From Sphingosinicella sp. LHD-64 (GTDB taxonomy: Bacteria > Pseudomonadota > Alphaproteobacteria > Sphingomonadales > Sphingomonadaceae), in NCBI RefSeq assembly GCF_031157375.1, contig NZ_JAVIFV010000001.1:992001-1056000 (forward strand): a DNA stretch of 64,000 bases, in the 5' to 3' direction. The translations under genes and the position numbers were made by a program. Below, piece after piece: positions 1 to 10,573 of the stretch. The notes below the pieces were generated by a model. The model made no database searches. It was not told the origin of the DNA and was given only the letters and a program-made list of their open reading frames with translations. The first letter of the stretch is position 1. The number at the start of each line of letters is the position of its first letter.

Positions 1-20
1 AATTTTCGGAGTTTGGCAAC

Positions 21-389
21 GTGGCGGACCAGTCCCTCAAGAGCTGGATGGAAACGCTCATCAACTATGTCCGATCGGGGGAGCCGGACCTTACCAATCG
101 CCAGATGGCGCTGATGCTGATGGTCTATCTGACCCCGGGGCCGCATACGGTCCGCGGCCTCGCCCATATCCTCGGCGTCTCGAAACCGGTCATCACGCGC
201 GCCTTGAACACGCTCGGCTCGCTCGGCTATCTGCGGCGGGTTCGCGACGAGAGCGATCGCCGCAACGTCTTCGTTGCAAGGACCAGCACCGGGCAGGACT
301 TTCTTGACTCTTTCCAGCGCAACCTCGACCAGGATGGCCCCAACCGGAGAGCGGCTCGCGAACGCAGCTTCATCCTCCAGCACGGATGA
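21..389 (+). CDS. MarR-family winged-helix transcriptional regulator
   Basis: A 122-residue protein with a winged helix-turn-helix of MarR type: the stretch around residues 43-90 (VRGLAHILGVSKPVITRALN, then a wing rich in Arg/Asp) matches the DNA-binding core of the family. The start is a GTG with a GGAG ribosome site 9 bases upstream. The 3' end overlaps the next gene by 56 bases, so the two are probably co-transcribed. Ligand and targets cannot be told from the sequence. The beginning of its operon may lie before the window. Confidence 0.75.
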   Translation: MADQSLKSWMETLINYVRSGEPDLTNRQMALMLMVYLTPGPHTVRGLAHILGVSKPVITRALNTLGSLGYLRRVRDESDRRNVFVARTSTGQDFLDSFQRNLDQDGPNRRAARERSFILQHG

Positions 390-1221
390 GCGCTTCAACC
401 TGTCCGGCCCCTCGGTGCCGCTCGATGCGCGGCTGAACGCCTATCGCAGCGATCTCGCCGATATCGGCCTCGCCGGCCGCATCCTCGCACCCCACTATGC
501 CCGGCCGCTGATGCGGGCGTGCGGCGCCCATGCGACCTATGTCCGCGGCAGGGCAGATGGAGAGAGCGCGGCGATCTCCGAATTGTTGCCGGGCGAGGAT
601 TTCGCGGTGCTGGAATATGCCGGCGGCTGGGCCTGGGGCTATTGCGCGGCCGATCATGTCGTCGGCTATGTCGAGGCGATCACGCTCGCGGCGCCGCAGA
701 TCTGGACTCATATCGTGTGCGAGAAATGGGCACCCGTCGCCCCCGACGCGCGGATCACCGCACCGGTGCTGGCGGGGCTGCCCATGGGCGCACGGCTGCA
801 CGGCGAGGAATGCGGCGCCTGCCTCTCGACCGAATATGGCTGCGTGCCGCTCAGCCATTTGCGGCCGATCGCGGAGCCCTGCGAAGATCCGGTCGCGGTG
901 GCCGAGCGGCTGATCGGCGCGCCTTATCTGGAGGGCGGGCGCGGGCCCGCAGGCGTCGATGCGGCCGGCCTGATCCAGCTCGCGCTCGGCCTGAGCGGAA
1001 TCGAGGCGCCGCGCTTCGTCGAGCAGCTGGCGGTCCTCGGCGCGCCGGTGCCATCGGGCGCGCCCTTGCGCCCCGGCGATCTGATCGTCGCCGACAGCGA
1101 GGCCGGGCTGATGATCGACGATCTCATGCTGATCCATGCCAGCAGGTCCGCCGGCAAGGTCACGACTGCGCCTTATGCGGCGTTCGATGGCCCGGACACG
1201 GCGCGCCGCCGCCTGTTCTGA
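334..1221 (+). CDS. SH3/NlpC-P60 family protein lacking the catalytic Cys (probable pseudoenzyme)
   Basis: About 295 residues from ATG 334, which overlaps the MarR gene in another frame. Residues ~70-115 resemble a bacterial SH3 domain. Residues ~205-290 have the NlpC/P60 layout (LIGAPYLEGGRGPAGVDAAG, then LIHAS), the fold of cell-wall peptide hydrolases. In active members the motif is GxDCSG; here it reads GVDAAG, so the nucleophilic Cys is Ala. The His normally found in a 'HVGI' segment is also not visible (EAGLMID). The fold assignment is fairly secure; enzymatic activity is doubtful, and a binding or scaffold role is an inference. Convergent with mltG, 3 bases apart. Confidence 0.65.
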   Translation: MAPTGERLANAASSSSTDERFNLSGPSVPLDARLNAYRSDLADIGLAGRILAPHYARPLMRACGAHATYVRGRADGESAAISELLPGEDFAVLEYAGGWAWGYCAADHVVGYVEAITLAAPQIWTHIVCEKWAPVAPDARITAPVLAGLPMGARLHGEECGACLSTEYGCVPLSHLRPIAEPCEDPVAVAERLIGAPYLEGGRGPAGVDAAGLIQLALGLSGIEAPRFVEQLAVLGAPVPSGAPLRPGDLIVADSEAGLMIDDLMLIHASRSAGKVTTAPYAAFDGPDTARRRLF

Positions 1222-1224
1222 GCG

Positions 1225-2199
1225 TTACATTTCGCCGCGCGCGCGGCGGATCGCGTACCAGCGCTGCACGTTGGCATTGTGCTGGTCCAGCGTGTCGGCG
1301 AAGATATGTCCGCCGGTCCCGTCCGCGACGAAATAGAGCGCGTTGGTCTGCGCCGGGTTGAGCACCGCCGCGATCGATTCCCGGCCCGGATTGGCGATCG
1401 GGCCGATCGGCAGGCCGGCGCTGCGATAGGTGTTGTAGCCATTGTCGGCATTGAGCTCCGAGCGCAGGATGCGCCGGCCGAGCGGGCGCCCGCGTGTGAT
1501 CGGATAGATGACGGTGGGATCGGCCTGCAGCGGCATGCCGCGTCGCAGCCGATTGGTGTAGACGCCCGCGACCATCCGCCGCTCGGAGGGCTTGCCGGTC
1601 TCCTTCTCGACGATCGAGGCGAGGATGATCGCCGCCTCCGGGCTCGCCACCGCGCTGTTGCCGCCGCGCTGCCCCCAAAGCCGTTCGAGCTCGCGGCGCA
1701 TCGCCCCGCGCATCCGGTCCAGCACCGCCACGCGGCTTTCGCCGCGGCGGTAGGAATAACTGTCCGGCAAGATCGACCCTTCCGGCGGCACCTCGATATT
1801 TCCGGTGAGATAGGGGACCTGCATCAGCCGCTCGTGCACCAGCACGGAGGGCATGCCTTCGGGGATCGTGACCAGCCGCTGGATCGGCCGCCCATATTGG
1901 AGGTGCGTCAGGATCGCCGCGGCGCTCATCTTCGGCCGGAGCTGGAACTCGCCAGCCTGGATCGGTGCGTTGCCACCGAACAGCCGCGCGAAGCCGCGGA
2001 AGGTGGTCGCGTTGCCGCGGATCAGCCCTTCGCGCTCGAGTTGGTAGGCGAGGCGCGAAACGCTGCTGCCCTGCTCGACGATCAGCGTCTTCGGCTGGTC
2101 GATCGGCCCCGGCCCCGCCCACAGGATCCAGAAGGCGGTGCCGGCGGCCAGAATCGCCAGCGCCGGCAGGATCAGCAGCAGCAGGAAGGCGTGCTTCAT
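1225..2199 (-). CDS. mltG: endolytic murein transglycosylase MltG (YceG-like)
   Basis: A 324-residue protein with one N-terminal membrane helix (residues ~3-28) and a periplasmic YceG domain. MltG cuts nascent glycan strands and terminates their elongation. The family signature is clear: LPDSYSY, the catalytic ASIVEKE (Glu ~198), then Y(T)NRL...LQADPTVIY and the YNTY..GLP.GPI..PG block near the end. It follows fabF by 16 bases on the same strand, the usual alphaproteobacterial fabF-mltG arrangement, so it is probably the last gene of the acpP-fabF transcript. Confidence 0.95.
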   Translation of the reverse strand: MKHAFLLLLILPALAILAAGTAFWILWAGPGPIDQPKTLIVEQGSSVSRLAYQLEREGLIRGNATTFRGFARLFGGNAPIQAGEFQLRPKMSAAAILTHLQYGRPIQRLVTIPEGMPSVLVHERLMQVPYLTGNIEVPPEGSILPDSYSYRRGESRVAVLDRMRGAMRRELERLWGQRGGNSAVASPEAAIILASIVEKETGKPSERRMVAGVYTNRLRRGMPLQADPTVIYPITRGRPLGRRILRSELNADNGYNTYRSAGLPIGPIANPGRESIAAVLNPAQTNALYFVADGTGGHIFADTLDQHNANVQRWYAIRRARGEM

Positions 2200-2215
2200 G
2201 AGCGCCGAGATCGGG

Positions 2216-3475
2216 TCAGATCGCCTTCATGACAAGGCTGGCATTGGTGCCGCCGAAGCCGAAGCTGTTGTTGAGCACCGCGCGGACCTGCCGTTCCTTG
2301 GCGACATGCGGCACCAGATCGACGCCCTCCACGCCCTCGCTCGGATTGTCGAGGTTGAGCGTCGGCGGGACGATCTGGTCGCGCAGCGCGAGGATGCAGA
2401 AAATACTCTCCACCGCGCCGGCGCCGCCGAGCAGATGGCCGATCGCCGATTTGGTCGAACTCATCGACAGGTTGGCGATGTTGTTGCCGAACAGGCGGCG
2501 GACGGCGCCCAGCTCCAGCTCGTCGCCGAGCGGGGTCGAGGTGCCATGGGCGTTGATATAGTCGATGTCGGAGAGGGAAAGGCCGGACTTGCGGACCGCC
2601 ATCTCCATCGACCGGTACGCGCCCGAGCCTTCGGGATGCGGCGCCGTGACGTGATAGGCGTCACCGGAGAGGCCATAGCCCACGACCTCGGCGTAGATCT
2701 TGGCCCCGCGCGCCTTGGCCCGCTCATATTCCTCGAGCACGACCACGCCCGCGCCCTCGCCCATCACGAAGCCGTCGCGGTCCTTGTCATAGGGGCGGCT
2801 GCCGCGCTGCGGCTCGGCCTTGAAGTTGGTCGAGAGCGCCCGCGCCTGGGCGAAGCCGGCGATACCGATCGGGCAGATCGCACCCTCCGCGCCGCCGGCG
2901 AGCATCACGTCCGCATCGTCCATCGCGATCATGCGTGCCGCATCGCCGATCGAGTGCGCGCCGGTCGAGCAGGCGGTGACGACGGCATGGTTGGGGCCCA
3001 TCAGGCCATATTTGATCGAGACCTGGCCGGAGATGAGGTTGATGAGGCGCCCGTGGACGAAGTGCGGTGAAACACGCCGCGGCCCCTTGTGCTCCAGCAC
3101 CAGGCTCTCGCTCTCGATGCCCGGCAGCCCCCCGATGCCCGATCCGATCGAGCAGCCGGCGCGGAAACGCTCCTCCTCGCTCATGTCGGTGAGGCCGGCG
3201 TCCTCGATCGCCTGGCCGGCGGCATCGATGCCGTAGATGATGAACGGATCGACCTGGCGCTGCACCTTGTGATCGACGCGCAGGTTCGGGTCGAAGCCAT
3301 ATTCGTGCTCCGGCGGCTTCACCTCGCAGGCATAGTCGCAGGCATAGTCGGTCGCGTCGAAGCGCGTGATCGTGCCCGCCCCGCTCTTCGCGGCGATGAT
3401 GTTCCTCCAGCTGGTCTCGACGTCTCCGCCCAAAGGCGTCACGAGGCCCAGACCCGTCACCACGACACGGCGCAT
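2216..3475 (-). CDS. fabF: beta-ketoacyl-ACP synthase II
   Basis: 419 residues, normal for FabF, which condenses acyl-ACP with malonyl-ACP in cytosolic fatty-acid synthesis. The catalytic triad is visible: Cys169 in VVTACSTG, His310 in NAHGTSTPLGD and His347 in SAIGHLLGGAG. The C-terminal NNSFGFGGTNAS loop is present. It lies downstream of acpP with an inverted repeat in between, and upstream of mltG. There is a Cys/Tyr-rich near-duplication at residues 43-50 (DYACDYAC) in the cap region, which is only a small oddity. Confidence 0.97.
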   Translation of the reverse strand: MRRVVVTGLGLVTPLGGDVETSWRNIIAAKSGAGTITRFDATDYACDYACEVKPPEHEYGFDPNLRVDHKVQRQVDPFIIYGIDAAGQAIEDAGLTDMSEEERFRAGCSIGSGIGGLPGIESESLVLEHKGPRRVSPHFVHGRLINLISGQVSIKYGLMGPNHAVVTACSTGAHSIGDAARMIAMDDADVMLAGGAEGAICPIGIAGFAQARALSTNFKAEPQRGSRPYDKDRDGFVMGEGAGVVVLEEYERAKARGAKIYAEVVGYGLSGDAYHVTAPHPEGSGAYRSMEMAVRKSGLSLSDIDYINAHGTSTPLGDELELGAVRRLFGNNIANLSMSSTKSAIGHLLGGAGAVESIFCILALRDQIVPPTLNLDNPSEGVEGVDLVPHVAKERQVRAVLNNSFGFGGTNASLVMKAI

Positions 3476-3495
3476 TCTATACTCCCAAGATAGAC

Positions 3496-3529
3496 AAACG
3501 GCCCCCCGACCATCGACGGGGAGCCGTTT
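3496..3529 (-). terminator. hairpin between acpP and fabF
   Basis: On the minus strand an inverted repeat pairs AAACGGC-t-CCCCG with CGGGG-g-GCCGTTT around an 8-base loop. The tail is only GTC TAT C, not a U-run, so this may be a partial terminator or a processing and stability element that lets acpP be made in excess of fabF. Confidence 0.5.
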
Positions 3530-3585
3530 TCATTCAAATCGGCTCGAACACCGCCTCAGCCGGCGGGGAGGCCCTCAAAATCAGG

Positions 3586-3822
3586 TCAGGCCTTGTTCTG
3601 GTCGATATAGTCGATCGCGTCCTTCACCGTCGTGATCTTCTCGGCGGCGTCGTCCGGAATCTCGACCCCGAACTCTTCCTCGAACGCCATGACCAGCTCG
3701 ACGATGTCGAGGCTGTCCGCGCCGAGATCGTCGATGAAGCTCGCTTCCTCGGTGACCTTGTCGGCCTCGACGCCGAGATGGTCGACGACGATCTTCTTCA
3801 CGCGGTCCGCGGTCTCGCTCAT
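3586..3822 (-). CDS. acpP: acyl carrier protein
   Basis: A 78-residue acidic protein with the canonical phosphopantetheine site DSLD (Ser37) in [20 protein letters not shown]. It carries growing acyl chains for FabD, FabG and FabF encoded on both sides. Size and sequence are typical. A run of 80 bases separates it from fabG upstream, enough for its own promoter. Confidence 0.98.
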   Translation of the reverse strand: MSETADRVKKIVVDHLGVEADKVTEEASFIDDLGADSLDIVELVMAFEEEFGVEIPDDAAEKITTVKDAIDYIDQNKA

Positions 3823-3902
3823 AGTTCACCTTTCCCTAGAGGCGTTTTTCGTTGGGAATGCCCTAGCCGCTTGGCCGGGGGGTGCGCAAGTGGGGCGCGC
3901 GA

Positions 3903-4640
3903 TCAGAGCATCGCCATCCCGCCATTGACGTGCAGCGTCTGGCCGGTGACGTAGCCCGCCTCGCGGCTCGCCAGATAGACGGCGGCCGCGGCGATGTCCT
4001 CGCCGGTGCCGAGGTCGCCGACCGGGATGCGGCCGAGCAGGGCCTCCTTCTGGGCCTCGGGCAGCACCTCCGTCATCGCCGAGCGGATGAACCCGGGCGC
4101 GATGCAGTTGACGGTGATGCCGCGCGAGGCGACTTCCTGGGCGAGCGCCTTGGACATGCCGACGATGCCGGCCTTGGACGCCGCGTAATTGGCCTGTCCC
4201 GGATTGCCGGTGGCGCCGACCACCGAGGTCACCGAGACGATCCGGCCGAAGCGGGCGCGCATCATGGGCTTCAGCGCGGCACGGGCGAGACGGAAGGCGG
4301 CTTCCAGGTTCACCCGGATCACTGTGTCCCACTCCTCATCCTTCATCCGCATCGCGAGATTGTCGCGGGTGACGCCGGCATTGTTGACGAGGATGTCGAG
4401 CTGGCCCAGCGCCTCAACCGCCTGCGGCACCAGCGCATCGACTGCGGCACCAGCGCCGAGATCGCAGACCAGAGCGACATGATCGTCGCCCAGTTCCGCC
4501 CGGAAAGCCTCCAGCTTCTCCGCATTCGACCCCGACACGGCGAGCCGCGCGCCCTGGGCCGTCAGCCCCCGCGCGATCGCCGAGCCAATGCCGCCCGAAG
4601 CGCCGGTGACGAGGGCGGTCATTCCCGAAAGGTCGAACAT
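3903..4640 (-). CDS. fabG: 3-oxoacyl-ACP reductase
   Basis: A 245-residue short-chain dehydrogenase that reduces beta-ketoacyl-ACP with NADPH. The cofactor site TGASGGIG is at residues 12-19, the NNAG motif near residue 86, and the Ser139-Tyr152-Lys156 catalytic triad in VTSVVGATG...YAASK. fabD ends 2 bases before it on the same strand, so fabD-fabG form a transcription unit that continues towards acpP-fabF-mltG. Confidence 0.96.
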   Translation of the reverse strand: MFDLSGMTALVTGASGGIGSAIARGLTAQGARLAVSGSNAEKLEAFRAELGDDHVALVCDLGAGAAVDALVPQAVEALGQLDILVNNAGVTRDNLAMRMKDEEWDTVIRVNLEAAFRLARAALKPMMRARFGRIVSVTSVVGATGNPGQANYAASKAGIVGMSKALAQEVASRGITVNCIAPGFIRSAMTEVLPEAQKEALLGRIPVGDLGTGEDIAAAAVYLASREAGYVTGQTLHVNGGMAML

Positions 4641-4642
4641 GG

Positions 4643-5566
4643 TCAGATCTCCTTCACCAGCGCGTCGATATCGTCCATCGTCACCACGTTCGTCACCTGG
4701 GCATCCGGGGCGATGCGCTTGACCATCGGGCCCAGCACCTTGCCGCCGAACTCGACGAAATGGGTGACGCCGGCCGCCGCCATGTTGGCAACGCTCTCGC
4801 GCCAGCGGACGATGCCGGTCACCTGCTCGATGAGCAGCTCCCGTATCGTATCGACGCTTTCGACCGGCTCGGCGGTCACGTTGGCGTAGAGTGGCACCGC
4901 TGGCGGCGCCATCGCGACCCCGGCCAGCGCTCCGGCCATCGCGTCGGCCGCCGGCTGCATCAGCGCGCAGTGGAACGGCGCGGAGACGGGCAGCAGGATG
5001 GCCCGCTTGGCGCCCTTCTCCTTCGCGATCTCGAGCGCGCGCTCGACCGCCGCCTTGCTGCCCGAGATCACGACCTGGGAAGGATCATTGTCGTTGGCGA
5101 CGGCGCAAACCTCACCCTGAGCCGCAGCATCCACAACCGCCTGCGCGACGGCGAGATCGGCGCCGAGCAAAGCGGCCATCGCGCCATCGCCCACCGGCAC
5201 CGCCGCCTGCATCGCCAGGCCGCGCGTCTTCAGCAGTCGCGCCGTCGTGGTGAGATCGAAGGTGCCGGCCGCGCAGAGCGCGGTATATTCACCGAGGCTG
5301 TGGCCGGCGACGAAACGCGCCTTGCCCGCCAGATCGATGCCCGCGGCACGCAGCGTCGCGATCGCATTGGCCATGATCGCCGGCTGGGCGTTTTCGGTCA
5401 GGGTCAGTTCGTCGGCCGGCCCTTCGGCCATCAGCCGCGCCAGCGACTGCCCCAGCGCCGCGTCGACTTCCTCCAGCACCGCCCGCGCGGCCGGGCTCGT
5501 TTCGGCGAGGGTCTTGCCCATGCCGACCGACTGGCTCCCCTGGCCGGGGAAGATGAAAGCGCGCAT
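4643..5566 (-). CDS. fabD: malonyl-CoA:ACP transacylase
   Basis: 307 residues from ATG 5566, which has an AAGGGG-type ribosome site; this length matches the family. It loads malonyl groups on ACP. Visible motifs are FPGQGSQ at the N-terminus, the nucleophile elbow GHSLG (Ser ~90), and SAPFHCALM with the catalytic His. An in-frame extension upstream to 5731 has no similarity to the family and was not used. Confidence 0.95.
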   Translation of the reverse strand: MRAFIFPGQGSQSVGMGKTLAETSPAARAVLEEVDAALGQSLARLMAEGPADELTLTENAQPAIMANAIATLRAAGIDLAGKARFVAGHSLGEYTALCAAGTFDLTTTARLLKTRGLAMQAAVPVGDGAMAALLGADLAVAQAVVDAAAQGEVCAVANDNDPSQVVISGSKAAVERALEIAKEKGAKRAILLPVSAPFHCALMQPAADAMAGALAGVAMAPPAVPLYANVTAEPVESVDTIRELLIEQVTGIVRWRESVANMAAAGVTHFVEFGGKVLGPMVKRIAPDAQVTNVVTMDDIDALVKEI

Positions 5567-5895
5567 GTTCACCCCTTTCGCGAAAGGCATGGCGTTAGGA
5601 AGTGCGCTCGCGCCTGGCAAGCCCGGGATGCCGCCCTGGAAGCGCGACAATCCGGCATCGCGGGCCAACCCATCCTGTACCGCCCATTTCGCCGCCTCGA
5701 GCAGAGACGATGCTCCTGAAGTCCGTCGCAAACGCGCAGCAGTCGACGCTATGACCGCGACGATTCGTCGTCTGCCGATCCAGGCTTCGACAAGTGGCGG
5801 CGGGTCGGCGGCAGGAAGGCGGACAGCAGCTACTGATGTCGATGCGCGTCATCGAAGGTCGCGATCGTCCGCGCGTTGGCGAGGATGCTCCGGGC
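5567..5895. other. 329-bp non-coding stretch
   Basis: No convincing gene here; the open frames have atypical composition and no recognisable motif. On the minus strand TTGCCA followed 17 bases later by TAACGC, just upstream of fabD, could be its promoter. I see no clear terminator for the genes on either side. Confidence 0.5.
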
Positions 5896-7955
<2,060 letters not shown>

Positions 7956-8090
7956 GGGACTCTCCTTTGAACGGGGATGACAGACGGGACATCCGGCGCT
8001 GCGGGCTGCGCCTCGCCAACCGAAATAGCCCGTACCTCGCCCCGCGATTAGAGGCTATGAATGGCATGCAGTGATGAATGGAGTTCATGA

Positions 8091-8996
8091 ATGCGCCGCG
8101 AGGAGCTTGTCGACCTCAACGCCTTCCTCACCGTCGCGGAGGAGCGCAGCTTCACCCGCGCCGCGGGTCGGCTCAACACCTCGCAATCGGCGCTGAGCCA
8201 TACGGTCCGCCGCCTCGAAACGCGGCTCGGCGTCCGCCTGCTCAACCGCACCACGCGCAGCGTCGCACCCACCGAGGCCGGCGAGCGCCTGATCGGCACG
8301 CTGCGGCCGGCGCTGGACGAAATCGGCGCGGAACTTTCGGCGCTCGGCGCGCTGCGCGAGAAGCCGAGCGGCACGATCCGGATCACCACCGGCGCGCATG
8401 CCGCCGAGACGATCCTCTGGCCGGCGCTCAAGGGCATGCTCCCGGACTATCCCGACATCACGGTCGAGCTGTTTCTCGATCTTGGCCTTACCGACATCGT
8501 GACCGAGCAGTTCGACGCGGGGGTGCGGATGGGCGAGCAGATCGCCAAGGACATGATCGCCGTCCCGATCGGGCCGGAGATGCGGCTCGTCGTCGTCGGT
8601 GCGCCCGATTATCTCGCCCGGCATCGCCGGCCCCGGACGCCGCAGGACCTTTCCGAGCACAGGTGCATCAACCTGCGCCTGCCGACGCGGGGCGGCCTCT
8701 ACGCCTGGGAGTTCGAGAAGGACGGTCGCGCACTCAACGTACGGGTCGAGGGGCAGCTCGTTTTCAACGACCTCGCCATGATCCTCGATGCCGCGCTCGC
8801 CGGCTTCGGCCTCGCCTTCCTGATGGAGGACCAGGTGGCCTCGCATGTCGGTGAGGGCAGCCTCGTCCAAGTGCTCGACGACTGGTGCCCGCCTTTCCCC
8901 GGCTACCATCTCTATTATTCGAGCCGCCGCCAGCCGACGCCGGCGTTCGCGCTGCTGGTGGAGCGGCTGCGCTACCGGCCGTCGCGGCAGGGTTGA
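8091..8996 (+). CDS. LysR-family transcriptional regulator
   Basis: 301 residues with an N-terminal LysR helix-turn-helix (residues ~8-67; FTRAAGRLNTSQSALSHTVRRLE) and a C-terminal effector-binding domain. It is divergent from the alcohol dehydrogenase/aldo-keto reductase pair, the standard LysR arrangement, so those genes are the likely target. The 135-bp shared upstream region holds three direct copies of ATGAATG (8057, 8074 and 8087), the last spanning the start of the gene. Confidence 0.92.
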   Translation: MRREELVDLNAFLTVAEERSFTRAAGRLNTSQSALSHTVRRLETRLGVRLLNRTTRSVAPTEAGERLIGTLRPALDEIGAELSALGALREKPSGTIRITTGAHAAETILWPALKGMLPDYPDITVELFLDLGLTDIVTEQFDAGVRMGEQIAKDMIAVPIGPEMRLVVVGAPDYLARHRRPRTPQDLSEHRCINLRLPTRGGLYAWEFEKDGRALNVRVEGQLVFNDLAMILDAALAGFGLAFLMEDQVASHVGEGSLVQVLDDWCPPFPGYHLYYSSRRQPTPAFALLVERLRYRPSRQG

Positions 8997-9074
8997 TTTT
9001 CCGGGCGACTTGCGCCAAATGGCCGCCGTCCGGGGCAAAGGCCATGCCTTTAGCGCCCCGGTTTACGTTTTGAA

Positions 9075-9113
9075 GCGATTGCGAGGCGGCAACGCCGCCG
9101 GCTCGGAAATCGC
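9075..9113 (+). promoter_or_regulatory. candidate S6:S18 ribosomal-protein leader hairpin
   Basis: Upstream of rpsF, GCGATT pairs with AATCGC (outer stem), CGAG with CTCG, and GCGGC with GCCGC (apical stem, loop AAC). A CGG/CCG bulge interrupts the 3' arm. This matches the known S6:S18 leader, where a bulged CCG is bound by the S6:S18 complex to shut down its own operon. Identified by eye only. Confidence 0.55.
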
Positions 9114-9196
9114 GACAGACAAAAGTACGACGACAGCCGGAGGGGCGTCCGCATTGGGCGGCGTCAGCGATCGGCCAAATGAAGGAATAGCGCAAC

Positions 9197-9634
9197 ATGG
9201 CTCTCTACGAGCATGTGTTTCTCGCGCGTCAGGATCTGGCCCAGGCCCAGGTCGATGCGCTGGCGGAAACCGCCACCAAGATCGTCGAAGACAATGGCGG
9301 CAAGGTCGTCCGGACCGAGACCTGGGGTCTTCGCAACATCGCCTACCGGATCGCCAAGAACCGCAAGGCCCATTATGTCGCGCTCGATTTCGATGCGCCG
9401 CCGACCGTGGTCGCCGAGCTCGAGCGCCAGACCCAGATCAACGAAGACGTCATCCGCTACATGACCATCAAGGTCGACGAGCACGAGAACGGCCCGTCGG
9501 TGATGATGCGCCGCGGCGACCGCGACAAGCGCGACCGCGACGATCGTGGTGACCGTGGCGATCGCGGCGATCGTGGTCCGCGCGGCGATCGTGATGACCG
9601 TCCCCGTCGCAGCCGCGACGATTTCGACGCCTGA
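9197..9634 (+). CDS. rpsF: 30S ribosomal protein S6, with Arg/Asp-rich tail
   Basis: A 145-residue S6. Residues 1-~95 are the normal ferredoxin-like S6 fold ([14 protein letters not shown]...). It pairs with S18 on the 30S platform. The last ~45 residues are a low-complexity tail made of repeated RGD/DRGD units, longer than the acidic tail of enteric S6 and probably disordered. It heads rpsF-rpsR-rplI, with a candidate autoregulatory hairpin in its leader. Confidence 0.97.
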   Translation: MALYEHVFLARQDLAQAQVDALAETATKIVEDNGGKVVRTETWGLRNIAYRIAKNRKAHYVALDFDAPPTVVAELERQTQINEDVIRYMTIKVDEHENGPSVMMRRGDRDKRDRDDRGDRGDRGDRGPRGDRDDRPRRSRDDFDA

Positions 9635-9653
9635 AGCCTGAGGATCAGCACAT

Positions 9654-9878
9654 ATGGCACGCCCATTTTTCCGCCGCCGCAAGAGCTGCCCCTTCTCGGG
9701 CAAGGATGCGCCGAAGATCGATTACAAGGACGTCCGCCTGCTTCAGGGCTTCGTCTCCGAGCGGGGCAAGATCGTCCCGAGCCGCATCACCGCGGTTTCC
9801 ACCAAGAAGCAGCGCGAGCTGGCGAAGGCGATCAAGCGCGCCCGCCACATCGGCCTGCTTCCCTATGTCGTGAAGTAA
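9654..9878 (+). CDS. rpsR: 30S ribosomal protein S18
   Basis: 74 residues, usual length. The motif [18 protein letters not shown] followed by a basic helix ([23 protein letters not shown]) is diagnostic of S18. It binds S6 and 16S rRNA on the platform of the small subunit. It sits between rpsF and rplI. Confidence 0.98.
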   Translation: MARPFFRRRKSCPFSGKDAPKIDYKDVRLLQGFVSERGKIVPSRITAVSTKKQRELAKAIKRARHIGLLPYVVK

Positions 9879-9891
9879 AGAGGGCAGACCC

Positions 9892-10506
9892 ATGGACGTC
9901 ATCCTGCTCGAACGCATCGAGAAGCTCGGCACCATCGGCGACGTGGTGAAGGTGAAGAACGGCTATGCCCGCAACTTCCTCCTTCCCCGCGGCAAGGCCC
10001 TTCGCGCCAACGAGAGCAATCGCAAGGTCTTCGAGGCCAATCGCGAGAAGATCGAGGCACAGAATGCCGAGCGCCGCACCGAGGCCGAGAAGGACTCGAA
10101 GAAGGTCGACGGGCTGAAGCTTCAGCTCATCCGCCAGGCGTCGAACACCGGCCAGCTCTATGGCTCGGTTTCCGCCCGCGATCTCGCCGAGGCGCTGGAG
10201 GCCGAAGGCCACAAGATCGCCAAGAACCAGATCGTGCTCGACAAGCCGATCAAGGCGATCGGCCTCACCGACGTGAAGATCGCGCTCCATCCGGAAGTGT
10301 CGGTCACCATCCAGGTCAACGTCGCCCGCTCGCCGGAAGAGGCCGAGCTGCAGGCACAGGGCAAGGACGTGATGGCCGAGATGTTCGAAAAGGACGTCGC
10401 GGGCTTCACCGAGGAGCGGATCGAGGGCCTGGAGCCCGGCGAGATCGTTCCGGAGGCCGAAGAGGCCGCGCCGGCCGTCGCGGAGGGCGAGGCCGAACAG
10501 GCCTGA
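9892..10506 (+). CDS. rplI: 50S ribosomal protein L9
   Basis: 204 residues. The N-terminal L9 signature VKNGYARNFLLPRGKALRA binds 23S rRNA; a long central helix (residues ~45-75) links it to a C-terminal domain. It has a ~50-residue acidic, Glu/Ala-rich tail (from about residue 155), longer than the ~150-residue enteric L9. It is the last gene of the rpsF operon and is followed by a terminator. Confidence 0.97.
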   Translation: MDVILLERIEKLGTIGDVVKVKNGYARNFLLPRGKALRANESNRKVFEANREKIEAQNAERRTEAEKDSKKVDGLKLQLIRQASNTGQLYGSVSARDLAEALEAEGHKIAKNQIVLDKPIKAIGLTDVKIALHPEVSVTIQVNVARSPEEAELQAQGKDVMAEMFEKDVAGFTEERIEGLEPGEIVPEAEEAAPAVAEGEAEQA

Positions 10507-10529
10507 GCCCGTCTGTCGGATACAGGAAG

Positions 10530-10566
10530 AAGCCGCCCGCTCCACCGAGCCGGCGGCTTTTTTCTT
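10530..10566 (+). terminator. intrinsic terminator of the rpsF-rpsR-rplI operon
   Basis: AAGCCGCC pairs with GGCGGCTT around a 14-base loop and is followed by TTTTTT. It ends just short of the convergent mocR-like gene. Confidence 0.85.
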
Positions 10567-10573
10567 GCGGGGG

